From contig QKFK01000169.1 in the NCBI GenBank assembly GCA_003252195.1, positions 1 through 6,758 of the forward strand: DNA of 6,758 nucleotides. The letters run 5' to 3'. Both the position numbers and the translations under genes were made by a program. This DNA comes from Rhodospirillales bacterium (GTDB lineage: Bacteria > Pseudomonadota > Alphaproteobacteria > QKFK01 > SZUA-500). The notes beneath the pieces are model-generated. The model saw only the letters and a program-made list of their open reading frames with translations, did no database searches and was not told the DNA's origin. This document shows, one piece after another, positions 1 through 6,461 of the stretch (position 1 is the stretch's first letter; the number at the start of each line of letters is the position of its first letter).

Positions 1-488
1 ACTTACGTTTTGTAATCCGCATTTGTGGTGATTACACTCGCAAGCTAGCTGAAGAACTTAAATCAGGAATGAAGTTAGAAGTGGTTGTTCCTTATGGTAA
101 ATTTAACCGCCAAAAAACTTCATCTCCTGAAGTATGGATTGCAGGTGGCGTTGGAATTACACCATTTTTGTCATGGTTAAAAGATGCTGAAACAAGCAAC
201 CCTAACACCAGCTTCTTCTATCTTTATCATGGAGATGAACAAATTCCTGATGTGAGCGAAATTGAAGCATTGGCAAAAGCTAAAAACCTAAACTTTATTC
301 CGTTAGCATCAACCAAGGGTGAAGCCTTGACTACAGACTTATTGCAAGAAACTCTAGGTGATAAAGTTTCATCTGCTGAGGTTTATTTCTGTGGTCCTAA
401 AGGCTTATTAAAATACACCAAACAAATATTAAAGAGTTTGTCCGTACCATCTAGCAAACTTCATTATGAAATGTTTGCTTTCAGATAA
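1..488 (+). CDS. Ferric-reductase-like FAD/NAD(P)H oxidoreductase, C-terminal part (5' end outside window)
   Basis: The reading frame is open from base 3 at the window edge to TAA at 486-488, giving 161 residues of a longer protein. An internal ATG at 69 is not a credible start, because the preceding 22 residues (LRFVIRICGDYTRKL...) already belong to the flavin-binding domain. The sequence runs from the end of the FAD-binding barrel (VPYGKF, about residues 30-35) into the NAD(P)H-binding domain. That domain opens with IAGGVGITPFLSW (about 46-58) and contains the conserved CGPKG (130-134). The protein ends in HYEMFAFR, the aromatic C-terminus typical of ferredoxin-NADP reductase-like proteins fused to ferric-reductase membrane domains (COG4097 type). 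Such proteins pass electrons from NAD(P)H through FAD to haem in the membrane. I infer that the missing N-terminus holds the membrane helices, but they are not visible here. A soluble FNR-family reductase remains possible. A terminator follows directly. Confidence 0.8.
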   Translation, partial: LRFVIRICGDYTRKLAEELKSGMKLEVVVPYGKFNRQKTSSPEVWIAGGVGITPFLSWLKDAETSNPNTSFFYLYHGDEQIPDVSEIEALAKAKNLNFIPLASTKGEALTTDLLQETLGDKVSSAEVYFCGPKGLLKYTKQILKSLSVPSSKLHYEMFAFR

Positions 489-509
489 ACTTTCATCAAC
501 TTAATTAGT

Positions 510-540
510 AGGAGGCTTTGCTTAAAAACAATAGCCTCCT
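510..540 (+). terminator. Intrinsic terminator after the ferric-reductase-like gene
   Basis: AGGAGGCT at 510-517 pairs perfectly with AGCCTCCT at 533-540 around a 15-base loop. The following 541-550 is T-rich (TCTATTTATT). It sits 21 bases after the stop codon, in the right place to end that transcript. The T-run is interrupted, so termination may be moderate. Confidence 0.7.
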
Positions 541-548
541 TCTATTTA

Positions 549-577
549 TTGACACTTCAATTATACTAGGCTACATA
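549..577 (+). promoter_or_regulatory. Candidate sigma-70 promoter for the EamA-type transporter
   Basis: A perfect -35 box TTGACA (549-554) is followed after 17 bases by TACATA (572-577), a weak -10 match (3 of 6). It lies just after the upstream terminator and 48 bases before the transporter ATG, so the transporter can be expressed independently. The -35 is convincing. The -10 is not certain. Confidence 0.45.
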
Positions 578-625
578 GCTCTTATTGGCAGATGATTTTG
601 CAACAAAACACAACGAAGGTGCTTT

Positions 626-1537
626 ATGAGTTCATGGCTAATTGCCGCAATAATCCCTCAATTCTTTTGGACGGGGACAAACTATGTAGACCAATTTGTA
701 GCCCGTCGCTACTTTATGGGGCATGCCTCAGCTTGCATTGCTTTTAGCACCTTTAGCAACGCCCTATTTATTAGCTTAATATATTTATTTGCCCCAGATG
801 TACTAGATGTAAAAACCATTGAAGCCGCTGCTATATTCATGACAGGGTTATTATATATGGTAACCCTCATTCCCTATATTGTTGCTATATCAGAAAATGA
901 TGTAAGCACGTCTCTACCCATATTCCAGATAATCCCGTTTTTCACCTCTATAATCGCATGGGTGTTTTTGCAGGAGAGTTTGTCATTCAAAGAAATTATC
1001 GCAGGAATAGTCATTATAACAGGCTCTATTGGCATGATGTGGGAGTTCAAAGAAGCCAAGTTTAATCTAAAGCCGTTTTTGCTTTTATTGCTCGCTTGCG
1101 TTCTATTTTCTACCCATACAGTTATTTTAAGAATATTTGCTGATAGCGTTAAGTGGTATCAGGTTTCTTTTTGGATATTATGTGGCTGGTTAGCTGGAGA
1201 TATCTTCTGGTTAATAGCATCTAAAAAAGCTCGCAGCAAAGTAATAGAGGTATTTAAGACTTCTCGTGGTGTTGCCATATTATGGGACATGCTCCAGCAA
1301 TCATGTGACTTAATCGCAACTTCTTTATTTGTGATTGCTTTATCCTTAGCCCCTACCGCCGCCCATGTTTCTTTAATCGGTGGCATTCAACCTTTTATGC
1401 TTTTATCATCAGGACTATTATTTGGCAGATTATTCCCTCAATATTTTGAGCGACATAATATAGATAAATATTTGGCAATCAGATATATGTTTGCATTAGT
1501 TATCTTTGCAGGAATTTATTTCCTAAGCATCGCCTAG
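626..1537 (+). CDS. EamA/DMT-superfamily inner-membrane transporter
   Basis: This 303-residue, very hydrophobic protein has about ten predicted membrane helices, near residues 3-21, 35-56, 66-88, 95-115, 121-140, 149-170, 178-198, 216-241, 247-270 and 284-302. It shows the two-repeat pattern of the drug/metabolite transporter superfamily. The end of the first repeat is characteristic: a proline-containing helix (PIFQIIPFFTSIIAW, 98-112), then QESLSFKEIIAGIVIITGSIGM (116-137), where EamA domains typically have an acidic loop followed by a glycine-rich helix. The length is normal for a full ten-helix member. The second repeat matches the consensus less well, with no equally clear E-x-L segment, so the two halves have diverged. 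AAGG at 616-619, six bases before the ATG, fixes the start. EamA members export amino acids, nucleotide precursors or other small metabolites, and the substrate cannot be read from sequence. It converges on the M32 peptidase gene. Confidence 0.85.
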   Translation: MSSWLIAAIIPQFFWTGTNYVDQFVARRYFMGHASACIAFSTFSNALFISLIYLFAPDVLDVKTIEAAAIFMTGLLYMVTLIPYIVAISENDVSTSLPIFQIIPFFTSIIAWVFLQESLSFKEIIAGIVIITGSIGMMWEFKEAKFNLKPFLLLLLACVLFSTHTVILRIFADSVKWYQVSFWILCGWLAGDIFWLIASKKARSKVIEVFKTSRGVAILWDMLQQSCDLIATSLFVIALSLAPTAAHVSLIGGIQPFMLLSSGLLFGRLFPQYFERHNIDKYLAIRYMFALVIFAGIYFLSIA

Positions 1538-1552
1538 AATTACACTGCAACC

Positions 1553-1592
1553 GTGCTTTGCTTGCTCACGCAAGAACTACTACTCCAAGCAC
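1553..1592 (+). repeat. Nested small inverted repeats downstream of the transporter gene
   Basis: GTGCTT (1553-1558) pairs with AAGCAC (1587-1592). Inside it CTTGC (1561-1565) pairs with GCAAG (1570-1574) around a four-base loop. The direct repeat TGCAAC flanks the structure at 1546-1551 and 1594-1599. No T-run follows, so it is not a terminator in itself. It may be a 3' UTR structure that protects the transporter mRNA from 3' exonucleases, or chance. Confidence 0.35.
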
Positions 1593-1617
1593 ATGCAACA
1601 TCTATCCATAACCAAAA

Positions 1618-1644
1618 AAAAGCCCCGCTATAAACGGGGCTTTT
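1618..1644. terminator. Bidirectional intrinsic terminator between convergent genes
   Basis: AAAAGCCCCG (1618-1627) and CGGGGCTTTT (1635-1644) form a perfect ten-pair stem with a GC-rich core and a seven-base loop. On the plus strand TTTTAATTTA follows. On the minus strand the A-run at 1614-1620 becomes seven U's. It stops the minus-strand peptidase transcript (stop codon at 1648-1650) and the plus-strand transporter transcript. Confidence 0.9.
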
Positions 1645-1647
1645 AAT

Positions 1648-3195
1648 TTATCTACCATTTTTTCCTTTTATCAACGCTGGATTAATGGTTTTTTCTTTAA
1701 CGTTATCATTCTCGCCTAAAAACTTTGACTTTAGGTATCTTTTATAAGCATCTGCGCTAAATGGTTTGCCAGTTGCAGCTTTTACAGAATCTGCAAAATC
1801 TAAGCTAGCACCATATTTACCAACTTTTTCTTTAGTAAATTCGCACATTGGGGTTAAATCACCTTTTTTAGCCTTTTCCATAACATCTGGGCATTGCTCT
1901 TTAATTGCTTCTAACTTTTGAGCCGCTACAATCGCACCTAATGAATAGCTAGGAAAATAACCAATCAAAGCCTCGCTCCAGTGCACATCTTGCATACAAC
2001 CTTCAGCATCATTCTTTGGCTCAACACCCAAATATTCCTTCATTTTCTCATTCCAGATTTTAGGCATGTCTTTACATTCCATTTTGCCTTCAATGATATC
2101 TTTCTCGATTTCATAACGCATAATCACATGTAATGGATATGTCACCTCGGAGCTTTGGGTTCTAATCAAGCCTTTTTCTTGCTTGTTAAAAGTAGCATAG
2201 ATAGCCTCAGGAGTTAGGTTCTTATCTTCACCAAATTCCTTTTGCATTACAGCTGATAAATATTCAGCATATTCTTTGCTTTTACCAAAGCAATTCTCAG
2301 CTAACAATGATTGACTCTCATGGATTGCCATGCCTGCCGCTGTGGCAACAGGCTGATCGCTATCTGGCAATGCTTGTTGATAGATTGCATGTCCAGCTTC
2401 GTGGATTGTTGAACCGAGAGTATCTAGTGGATTATCAAGATGGTAGTGGGTTGTAATTCTAACATCGGTTGGATCTTCACCGCATGTATATGGGTGCTCA
2501 CTCTCAGCTAATGAACCTTTATTATAATCATAGCCCATTTTGTTAGAAACCAAGCGAGATAGTCTTTTTTGTTTTTCAACATCGTAGATTGGTTCAAACA
2601 CAGGTTTATCCATATTGGCTTGCTTTGCCTCAACTTCTTTATAAAACTTTGGCAAAAACTCTTTCAAATCCGCAAACACTGGGGCAACATCGGCATCTTT
2701 TAACCCTGGTTGAAACTCACCTAACAACACATCATATGGTTCAATGCCTAGCTTTACCGATAAAATGTCTGCTTTCTTTTTAGTGAGAGAAAACATCTTT
2801 TCTAAATGAGGTAAAAACATCTGGAAATCATTTTTCTTTCTTGCTTCTTTCCATACATTGTTAGAAACAGCCTTTGCCTCAGCAAATTCTTTAACAAATT
2901 CTTCTGGCACCGCAGTTTCATAAGCATGGCGTCTTTGAGCAATCTTAAAGTTAGCTTTGTCCCAATCAGTTCCGTTCGCGGCTACTTCTTTTTCAGCAGC
3001 TGCTAAATTTTCTGCAAATTCCTTACTCTTATAGATACGGTTTTTTTGAACATCTAAAAAAGATAATTGAGCAGCACGATTGTTTAGTCCTTTAGGTGGC
3101 ATAGAAACATCCATATCCCAATATAAAACTGATGCTATTCTTTCAATCGTAGTGATTTGCGATAATTGCTCTTTTAACTTTTCATAATTTTCCAT
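1648..3195 (-). CDS. M32-family (Taq-type) zinc metallocarboxypeptidase
   Basis: The gene encodes 515 residues, the normal full length for family M32, which removes C-terminal residues from peptides broadly, usually excluding a proline end. The zinc site is visible as HEAGH (265-269) with HESQS (292-296) supplying the third ligand. Other family signatures are present: DVRIT (244-248), GCMQDVHW (399-406) and the following IGYFPSYSLG (411-420). Two signatures deviate. HPY (234-236) stands where HPF is usual, and IRTQSSEVTYP (344-354) stands where members normally read IRxxADE(V/L)TY. No signal peptide or membrane helix is seen, so it should be cytoplasmic and act in peptide turnover. The start ATG at 3195 is set by GGGGGA (minus strand, 3201-3206) five bases upstream. 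The gene stands alone, divergent from the ferredoxin-nitroreductase gene. Family assignment is firm. The physiological substrate is unknown. Confidence 0.95.
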   Translation of the reverse strand: MENYEKLKEQLSQITTIERIASVLYWDMDVSMPPKGLNNRAAQLSFLDVQKNRIYKSKEFAENLAAAEKEVAANGTDWDKANFKIAQRRHAYETAVPEEFVKEFAEAKAVSNNVWKEARKKNDFQMFLPHLEKMFSLTKKKADILSVKLGIEPYDVLLGEFQPGLKDADVAPVFADLKEFLPKFYKEVEAKQANMDKPVFEPIYDVEKQKRLSRLVSNKMGYDYNKGSLAESEHPYTCGEDPTDVRITTHYHLDNPLDTLGSTIHEAGHAIYQQALPDSDQPVATAAGMAIHESQSLLAENCFGKSKEYAEYLSAVMQKEFGEDKNLTPEAIYATFNKQEKGLIRTQSSEVTYPLHVIMRYEIEKDIIEGKMECKDMPKIWNEKMKEYLGVEPKNDAEGCMQDVHWSEALIGYFPSYSLGAIVAAQKLEAIKEQCPDVMEKAKKGDLTPMCEFTKEKVGKYGASLDFADSVKAATGKPFSADAYKRYLKSKFLGENDNVKEKTINPALIKGKNGR

Positions 3196-3233
3196 ATCTT
3201 TCCCCCGTTAAAATATTCTTACATAACCCATTA

Positions 3234-3261
3234 ATACTAGACAATTTAGACAAAAAGTCAA
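3234..3261 (-). promoter_or_regulatory. Candidate promoter of the M32 carboxypeptidase gene
   Basis: Read on the minus strand, TTGACT (3256-3261) is followed after 16 bases by TAGTAT (3234-3239), giving a leader of about 30 bases. The spacer contains two copies of TTGTCTA, nine bases apart (3247-3253 and 3238-3244). A perfect TATAAT also lies on this strand at 3269-3274 but has no recognisable -35 at the right distance. It is an alternative -10. Confidence 0.45.
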
Positions 3262-3286
3262 TGAACAAATTATAACAAACTTAAGG

Positions 3287-3315
3287 TTGCCATATCTTCA
3301 CAATAACCTTATATT
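3287..3315 (+). promoter_or_regulatory. Sigma-70 promoter of the ferredoxin-nitroreductase gene
   Basis: TTGCCA (3287-3292) and TATATT (3310-3315) are separated by the optimal 17 bases. Each box differs from consensus at one position. The predicted transcript starts roughly 25 bases before the ATG at 3347. A strong ribosome-binding site, AAGGGAGG (3334-3341), lies five bases before the start codon. Confidence 0.7.
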
Positions 3316-3346
3316 CGCATCAACATAGGAAATAAGGGAGGCTAGT

Positions 3347-4168
3347 ATGGAAGCTTTAGATAAAGATGTTAAGTTTGTTGTAGATGAAGATAAATGCGTT
3401 AAATGTGGCTTATGCTCAAATGATTGCCCATTATCTTTAATTAAACTTGATGAATATCCTAAATTAAGAAACGACAACTTCTGTATTGAGTGCCAACATT
3501 GCTTTGCGGTTTGCCCAACTGGTGCATTATCTATATTAGAAAACGACCCACAAGAATTAGAACTAGCTAGAGAAGCTAAAGTTGACTCTGAGGAATTTGC
3601 TCAATTAATTAAAACTCGTCGCTCTGTTCGCCGTTATAAAAACCATAATCTTGATAAAGATGTTCTGCAAAAACTTTGCAATGATGCTTTATATGCTCCA
3701 TCAGCTAAAAATTGCCGCACCGTACATTACACTGTAGTTGACAACAAAGATAAAATGCATGAAATCCGCGATATAACTTATGGGAAACTTGAGGGTACAA
3801 GATTAAAATCTCACGGATTTAATTTCTCACACATGTCAACTGCATGGCGCAGATTAAAATTTGATCGCTTATTCCTTGGTGCACCACATATGATTATTGC
3901 GCATTCACCAAAGAATTACACATACGCCCATACAGATGCCGTTATTACCCTTTCATATTTTGAGTTATTAGCTAACAGCTTAAAGCTTGGCACATTGTGG
4001 AATGGTATCGTAACACATCTATACAGAGATATTATGCCAGAAATCAAAGAACATCTTAATATCCCAGAAGATCATGAAATTGAATATGTAATGCTATTTG
4101 GCAAACCTGCAGTTAAATATAAACATGCTGTCAAAAGAGAGCCTTCAACCTTACACATGCTCGGATAA
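3347..4168 (+). CDS. Nitroreductase-family flavoprotein with N-terminal 2x[4Fe-4S] ferredoxin domain
   Basis: This 273-residue fusion starts with a bacterial-type ferredoxin domain. Cysteines 17, 20, 23 and 27 (CVKCGLCSNDCP) and 46, 49, 52 and 56 (CIECQHCFAVCP) match two classic cluster-binding motifs. A nitroreductase fold follows from about residue 84. RRSVRRY (91-97) is the usual FMN-phosphate-binding start and APSAKNCR (117-124) the PSxxNxQ-like segment. YFELLANSLKLGTLW (204-218) is the conserved core helix, and FGKPAVKY (251-258) is near the C-terminus. In this family a reduced FMN transfers electrons to an organic substrate. The attached clusters suggest electrons arrive from a ferredoxin-like donor rather than only from NAD(P)H. 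The native substrate is unknown. Such fusions are common in anaerobes such as clostridia, Bacteroidetes and methanogens. No signal peptide is seen, so it should be cytoplasmic. It is monocistronic, with a strong promoter and RBS upstream and a terminator downstream. Confidence 0.93.
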   Translation: MEALDKDVKFVVDEDKCVKCGLCSNDCPLSLIKLDEYPKLRNDNFCIECQHCFAVCPTGALSILENDPQELELAREAKVDSEEFAQLIKTRRSVRRYKNHNLDKDVLQKLCNDALYAPSAKNCRTVHYTVVDNKDKMHEIRDITYGKLEGTRLKSHGFNFSHMSTAWRRLKFDRLFLGAPHMIIAHSPKNYTYAHTDAVITLSYFELLANSLKLGTLWNGIVTHLYRDIMPEIKEHLNIPEDHEIEYVMLFGKPAVKYKHAVKREPSTLHMLG

Positions 4169-4229
4169 TATCAAACACATACTTTCACCTACTTGCTACA
4201 TAAGCACGAGCCATTATAAATGTCAGATT

Positions 4230-4244
4230 TCACGAGCTTCGTGA
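4230..4244 (+). repeat. Short hairpin in the 3' UTR of the nitroreductase gene
   Basis: TCACGA (4230-4235) and TCGTGA (4239-4244) form a perfect six-pair stem with a three-base loop. No T-run follows. CACGAGC from its left arm also occurs at 4205-4211, a direct repeat 26 bases apart. Role unknown; possibly chance. Confidence 0.3.
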
Positions 4245-4275
4245 TAACTAAATCAGCAAAATAGGTAGCATTAAA

Positions 4276-4299
4276 AAAGGGAGTTATCAAACTCCCTTT
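4276..4299. terminator. Bidirectional intrinsic terminator between convergent genes
   Basis: AAAGGGAGT (4276-4284) pairs perfectly with ACTCCCTTT (4291-4299) around a six-base loop. On the plus strand TTTAATTTAT follows. On the minus strand the A-run 4273-4278 gives six U's. It ends the nitroreductase transcript (stop codon 108 bases earlier) and the minus-strand exported-protein transcript (stop codon at 4319-4321). Confidence 0.88.
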
Positions 4300-4318
4300 A
4301 ATTTATCTAAGGCTATTA

Positions 4319-6133
4319 CTATCTTTGCTTTTGAGCATTTAATATTGCAGCTTTTGAAGCATCCGTTGTTTTATTCTGATTAGCCTTCATGATAGCGTCA
4401 ATTTTATCTTTATTTGACTCTGTATAGCTTGAAGTTTCTCTGCGAGTTTCTTCCTTATTAACTATAGCAGCCTGCATTTTATCCAGACGTTGCAATGCGT
4501 ACCAAGTTTTATCTACTTGCAAATCATGCTTTAACACATCTTCATATGTGCCTTTAAGAGCAAAACGCTCGTTACCTATATTGCATGAAAATGCAGATAT
4601 ACTAGTTGGAATACCAGATTTCACATCTGCTCTTTGTATTTCATCAATATGGGCAATTGAAATTCTTGGGTTAGCTTGAATAGTATCACCAGCGGTTAAT
4701 AGCTTAGATGTACCATCTTTATTATCAAACATACTATAATCTGAATTTTTAAGACTAAGCTTATAACTAGCTACCCTATTGCTAAATAATTTAGCCATCT
4801 CACCATTACCCTGAGAAGAAAAATATTTTCCCATTTCTTGATTAACTTTAATAGTTCTTTGAAGTGCAAGTTGCTTGTTATACTCAGCCTTATCTGGGCT
4901 CTCTAACGTTGCAGAGCATACAATCTCTGGCACCAAATCTTCTCTAAACTTTCTAGGAAGCTCTTGACCGTCTTTATCTGTATAATAAAAACCAGTAAAA
5001 GCCTCACCTTTGCCCATCTTAACAGCATCAGGGTTTTTCTCCTTACCCTCTGGTAATGAGAAGCTTCCCATATTGTGTAATGTATTAAAGTGATCAGCTA
5101 AAACCTTACATGTATTTTCAACAGATAATTCCCCCTCATATGCAGAGGTTGTTTTATCAAAGTCAAAAGCAAATGCCATATCTCTAGCTGGGTCAAGCAA
5201 TGTGTATTTTGACAATCGATTAATATGATCTCCCAAAGGATCAAGCCTATCAGCATCCATACGACTAGAAAAACGCTCTTTAGAAATCTCCATCAAATTA
5301 GGGAATTTATCTTTATTAGCATATATAAAATTATAGATTTCAGCTTTATCTTTACCACCTAAGCTACATTGCAAATAAACATCTGATGGGATCTTACCTC
5401 CATGTTCATCCGCCTGCTTTTCTAAAATTTCTAATCCTTGCAAAAAGCCTTGTGCCCCCTCTAATGAGCCAAATGGATTGTAATATAGGCTTCTATTAGC
5501 CGATGGAATAAAGGTGGTTGGTAAATTAAAGCCATATTGTTTTGAGAGTTCTATTCTATTGCCTTTAGAATATAATATTTGGCTTTTATTCTCTTTATTA
5601 GTTACATTGCGAACATCAAACAAGTCTCTTTTAAAGACGTTAGTATTTACTTGTGATAAGTTCTTATATTTGGCAGGATTACTCTTAATAACACCAGATA
5701 TAACATTATCTAGATCTACAATCTTTACTCTTGGGTCAGCATTCAAGTAAACAACTTCGTTGGTGTGATCATATATTGATTGCAAACTAGTCAAATCCGC
5801 ATTAGCAAGCTGTTTTTCTAGCTGATCAAGATATTTAACCACAATGTTAGAGATATTTCTTGCATACCCATCGGTATATATAGCATTAGACTCGGGAACT
5901 AATTCAGCATTAGAAATGTCTTGCTCACTCACAACATAAGCACCATCCGTAGCTTTATTTGTCTGAGCTGATACATTTTCTATTTTAGTTGCATCATTGT
6001 TATTATCTTTGGCAACTTTATTTTGTGCTGAAACATCTTTAACTCCACCAAATATTGAGGCAAAAGTCATAGAAGCCGTAAGAGCACTCATGGCTAACCT
6101 GTTAGCTTTTTTCTTGTTCTTATTTTCTGCCAT
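4319..6133 (-). CDS. Exported protein of unknown function, 604 residues
   Basis: I do not recognise this family. The start is taken at 6133 because AAGGTGG (minus strand, 6139-6145) lies five bases upstream. A longer frame back to 6187 would bury this site and place 18 hydrophobic residues ahead of an intact signal peptide. The mature start is clear: a lysine-rich n-region (residues 4-9), a hydrophobic stretch of about 13-31 (LAMSALTASMTFASIFGGV) and a VSA-Q cleavage site after residue 36. No further membrane helix is seen and there is no lipobox, so a soluble periplasmic or secreted protein is likely. VSAQ recurs at 54-57. Cysteines fall at 256, 342, 406 and 517, enough for two disulfides. 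DFDKT (324-328), VCSAT (405-409) and AGDTIQAN (481-488) faintly recall HAD-hydrolase motifs, but no fold can be claimed. The C-terminal 50 residues are charged and polar, probably coiled or disordered. The gene appears monocistronic, just downstream of the rRNA operon terminator. Confidence 0.85.
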   Translation of the reverse strand: MAENKNKKKANRLAMSALTASMTFASIFGGVKDVSAQNKVAKDNNNDATKIENVSAQTNKATDGAYVVSEQDISNAELVPESNAIYTDGYARNISNIVVKYLDQLEKQLANADLTSLQSIYDHTNEVVYLNADPRVKIVDLDNVISGVIKSNPAKYKNLSQVNTNVFKRDLFDVRNVTNKENKSQILYSKGNRIELSKQYGFNLPTTFIPSANRSLYYNPFGSLEGAQGFLQGLEILEKQADEHGGKIPSDVYLQCSLGGKDKAEIYNFIYANKDKFPNLMEISKERFSSRMDADRLDPLGDHINRLSKYTLLDPARDMAFAFDFDKTTSAYEGELSVENTCKVLADHFNTLHNMGSFSLPEGKEKNPDAVKMGKGEAFTGFYYTDKDGQELPRKFREDLVPEIVCSATLESPDKAEYNKQLALQRTIKVNQEMGKYFSSQGNGEMAKLFSNRVASYKLSLKNSDYSMFDNKDGTSKLLTAGDTIQANPRISIAHIDEIQRADVKSGIPTSISAFSCNIGNERFALKGTYEDVLKHDLQVDKTWYALQRLDKMQAAIVNKEETRRETSSYTESNKDKIDAIMKANQNKTTDASKAAILNAQKQR

Positions 6134-6138
6134 AGATA

Positions 6139-6145
6139 CCACCTT
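6139..6145 (-). promoter_or_regulatory. Ribosome-binding site that decides the start of the exported protein
   Basis: AAGGTGG on the minus strand, five bases from the ATG at 6133, is a near-consensus Shine-Dalgarno site. It supports the start that leaves a standard signal peptide and argues against the in-frame ATG at 6187. Confidence 0.8.
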
Positions 6146-6386
6146 ATATATTGATGTAACAATCGTAATATAATCATATATTATCACAAAATAGACAAAA
6201 TCAAAGCATTAATTATAACCAGTAGTACTTTTGCTATTTATTATGATAATGAACTATAATTTATTCGTAGGGGACATTAATTAAGGTTATCGTGTATGAG
6301 GTCACAAAGAGTAATAGTGTAGGATTATCACACTCAGAGCACTGTTAGAGCTCAATATTGCATATATTTGCAGATAAGAAGGCAAT
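6146..6386. other. Intergenic region between the exported-protein gene and the rRNA operon terminator
   Basis: About 240 bases hold no supportable gene, and no tRNA can be folded by eye. The part next to the gene (6146-6215) is extremely AT-rich and should contain its promoter. Several TATATT/TAATAT-like hexamers lie on the minus strand, but none has a well-spaced -35, so I do not assign one. Two weak stems occur further right: AGTGT/ACACT flanking GGATTATC near 6318-6340, and GAGC/GCTC near 6338-6354. Confidence 0.5.
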
Positions 6387-6390
6387 AAAA

Positions 6391-6419
6391 AACCTCTGAA
6401 CTTTTGGTTCAGAGAGGTT
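6391..6419 (-). terminator. Intrinsic terminator of the rRNA operon
   Basis: GTTCAGAG-AG-GTT (6407-6419) pairs with AACCTCTGAAC (6391-6401) with a two-base bulge and a five-base loop, giving eleven base pairs. On the minus strand a run of six U's follows (6392-6387). It lies 42 bases after the 5S gene, so this operon ends at 5S without a trailing tRNA. Confidence 0.88.
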
Positions 6420-6461
6420 AAATAAGTTAGTTATTTGTAAGAGTTGATTTTGTACTTAGAA

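Noticed and set aside
874..1386. Two minus-strand open frames (61 and 75 codons) inside the transporter gene
   Set aside because: They lie wholly within a well-supported membrane-protein gene and lack ribosome-binding sites. Their composition is that of a complement shadow.
2589..2783. Plus-strand 64-codon open frame inside the M32 peptidase gene
   Set aside because: It is antisense to a conserved enzyme, and its product resembles no real protein.
1553..4244. Small hairpins after the two plus-strand genes as a shared repeat family
   Set aside because: The arms differ in sequence (CTTGC/GCAAG versus TCACGA/TCGTGA), so they are not copies of one element.
5514..5750. Plus-strand 78-codon open frame inside the exported-protein gene
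   Set aside because: It is antisense to a longer frame with a clear start and signal peptide, and it has no RBS of its own.
6134..6187. In-frame upstream extension of the exported protein to an ATG at 6187
   Set aside because: It has no ribosome-binding site and adds 18 residues before a complete signal peptide. The internal ATG at 6133 has a near-perfect Shine-Dalgarno site.
6255..6350. Possible small peptides near the middle of the intergenic region (ATG or GTG frames of fewer than 20 codons)
   Set aside because: They are very short, with no convincing RBS-start combination or protein-like sequence.
6300..6386. Possible tRNA or small RNA between the rRNA terminator and the exported-protein gene
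   Set aside because: No T-loop GTTCRA signature and no cloverleaf can be folded on either strand. The stems present are only four to five pairs.
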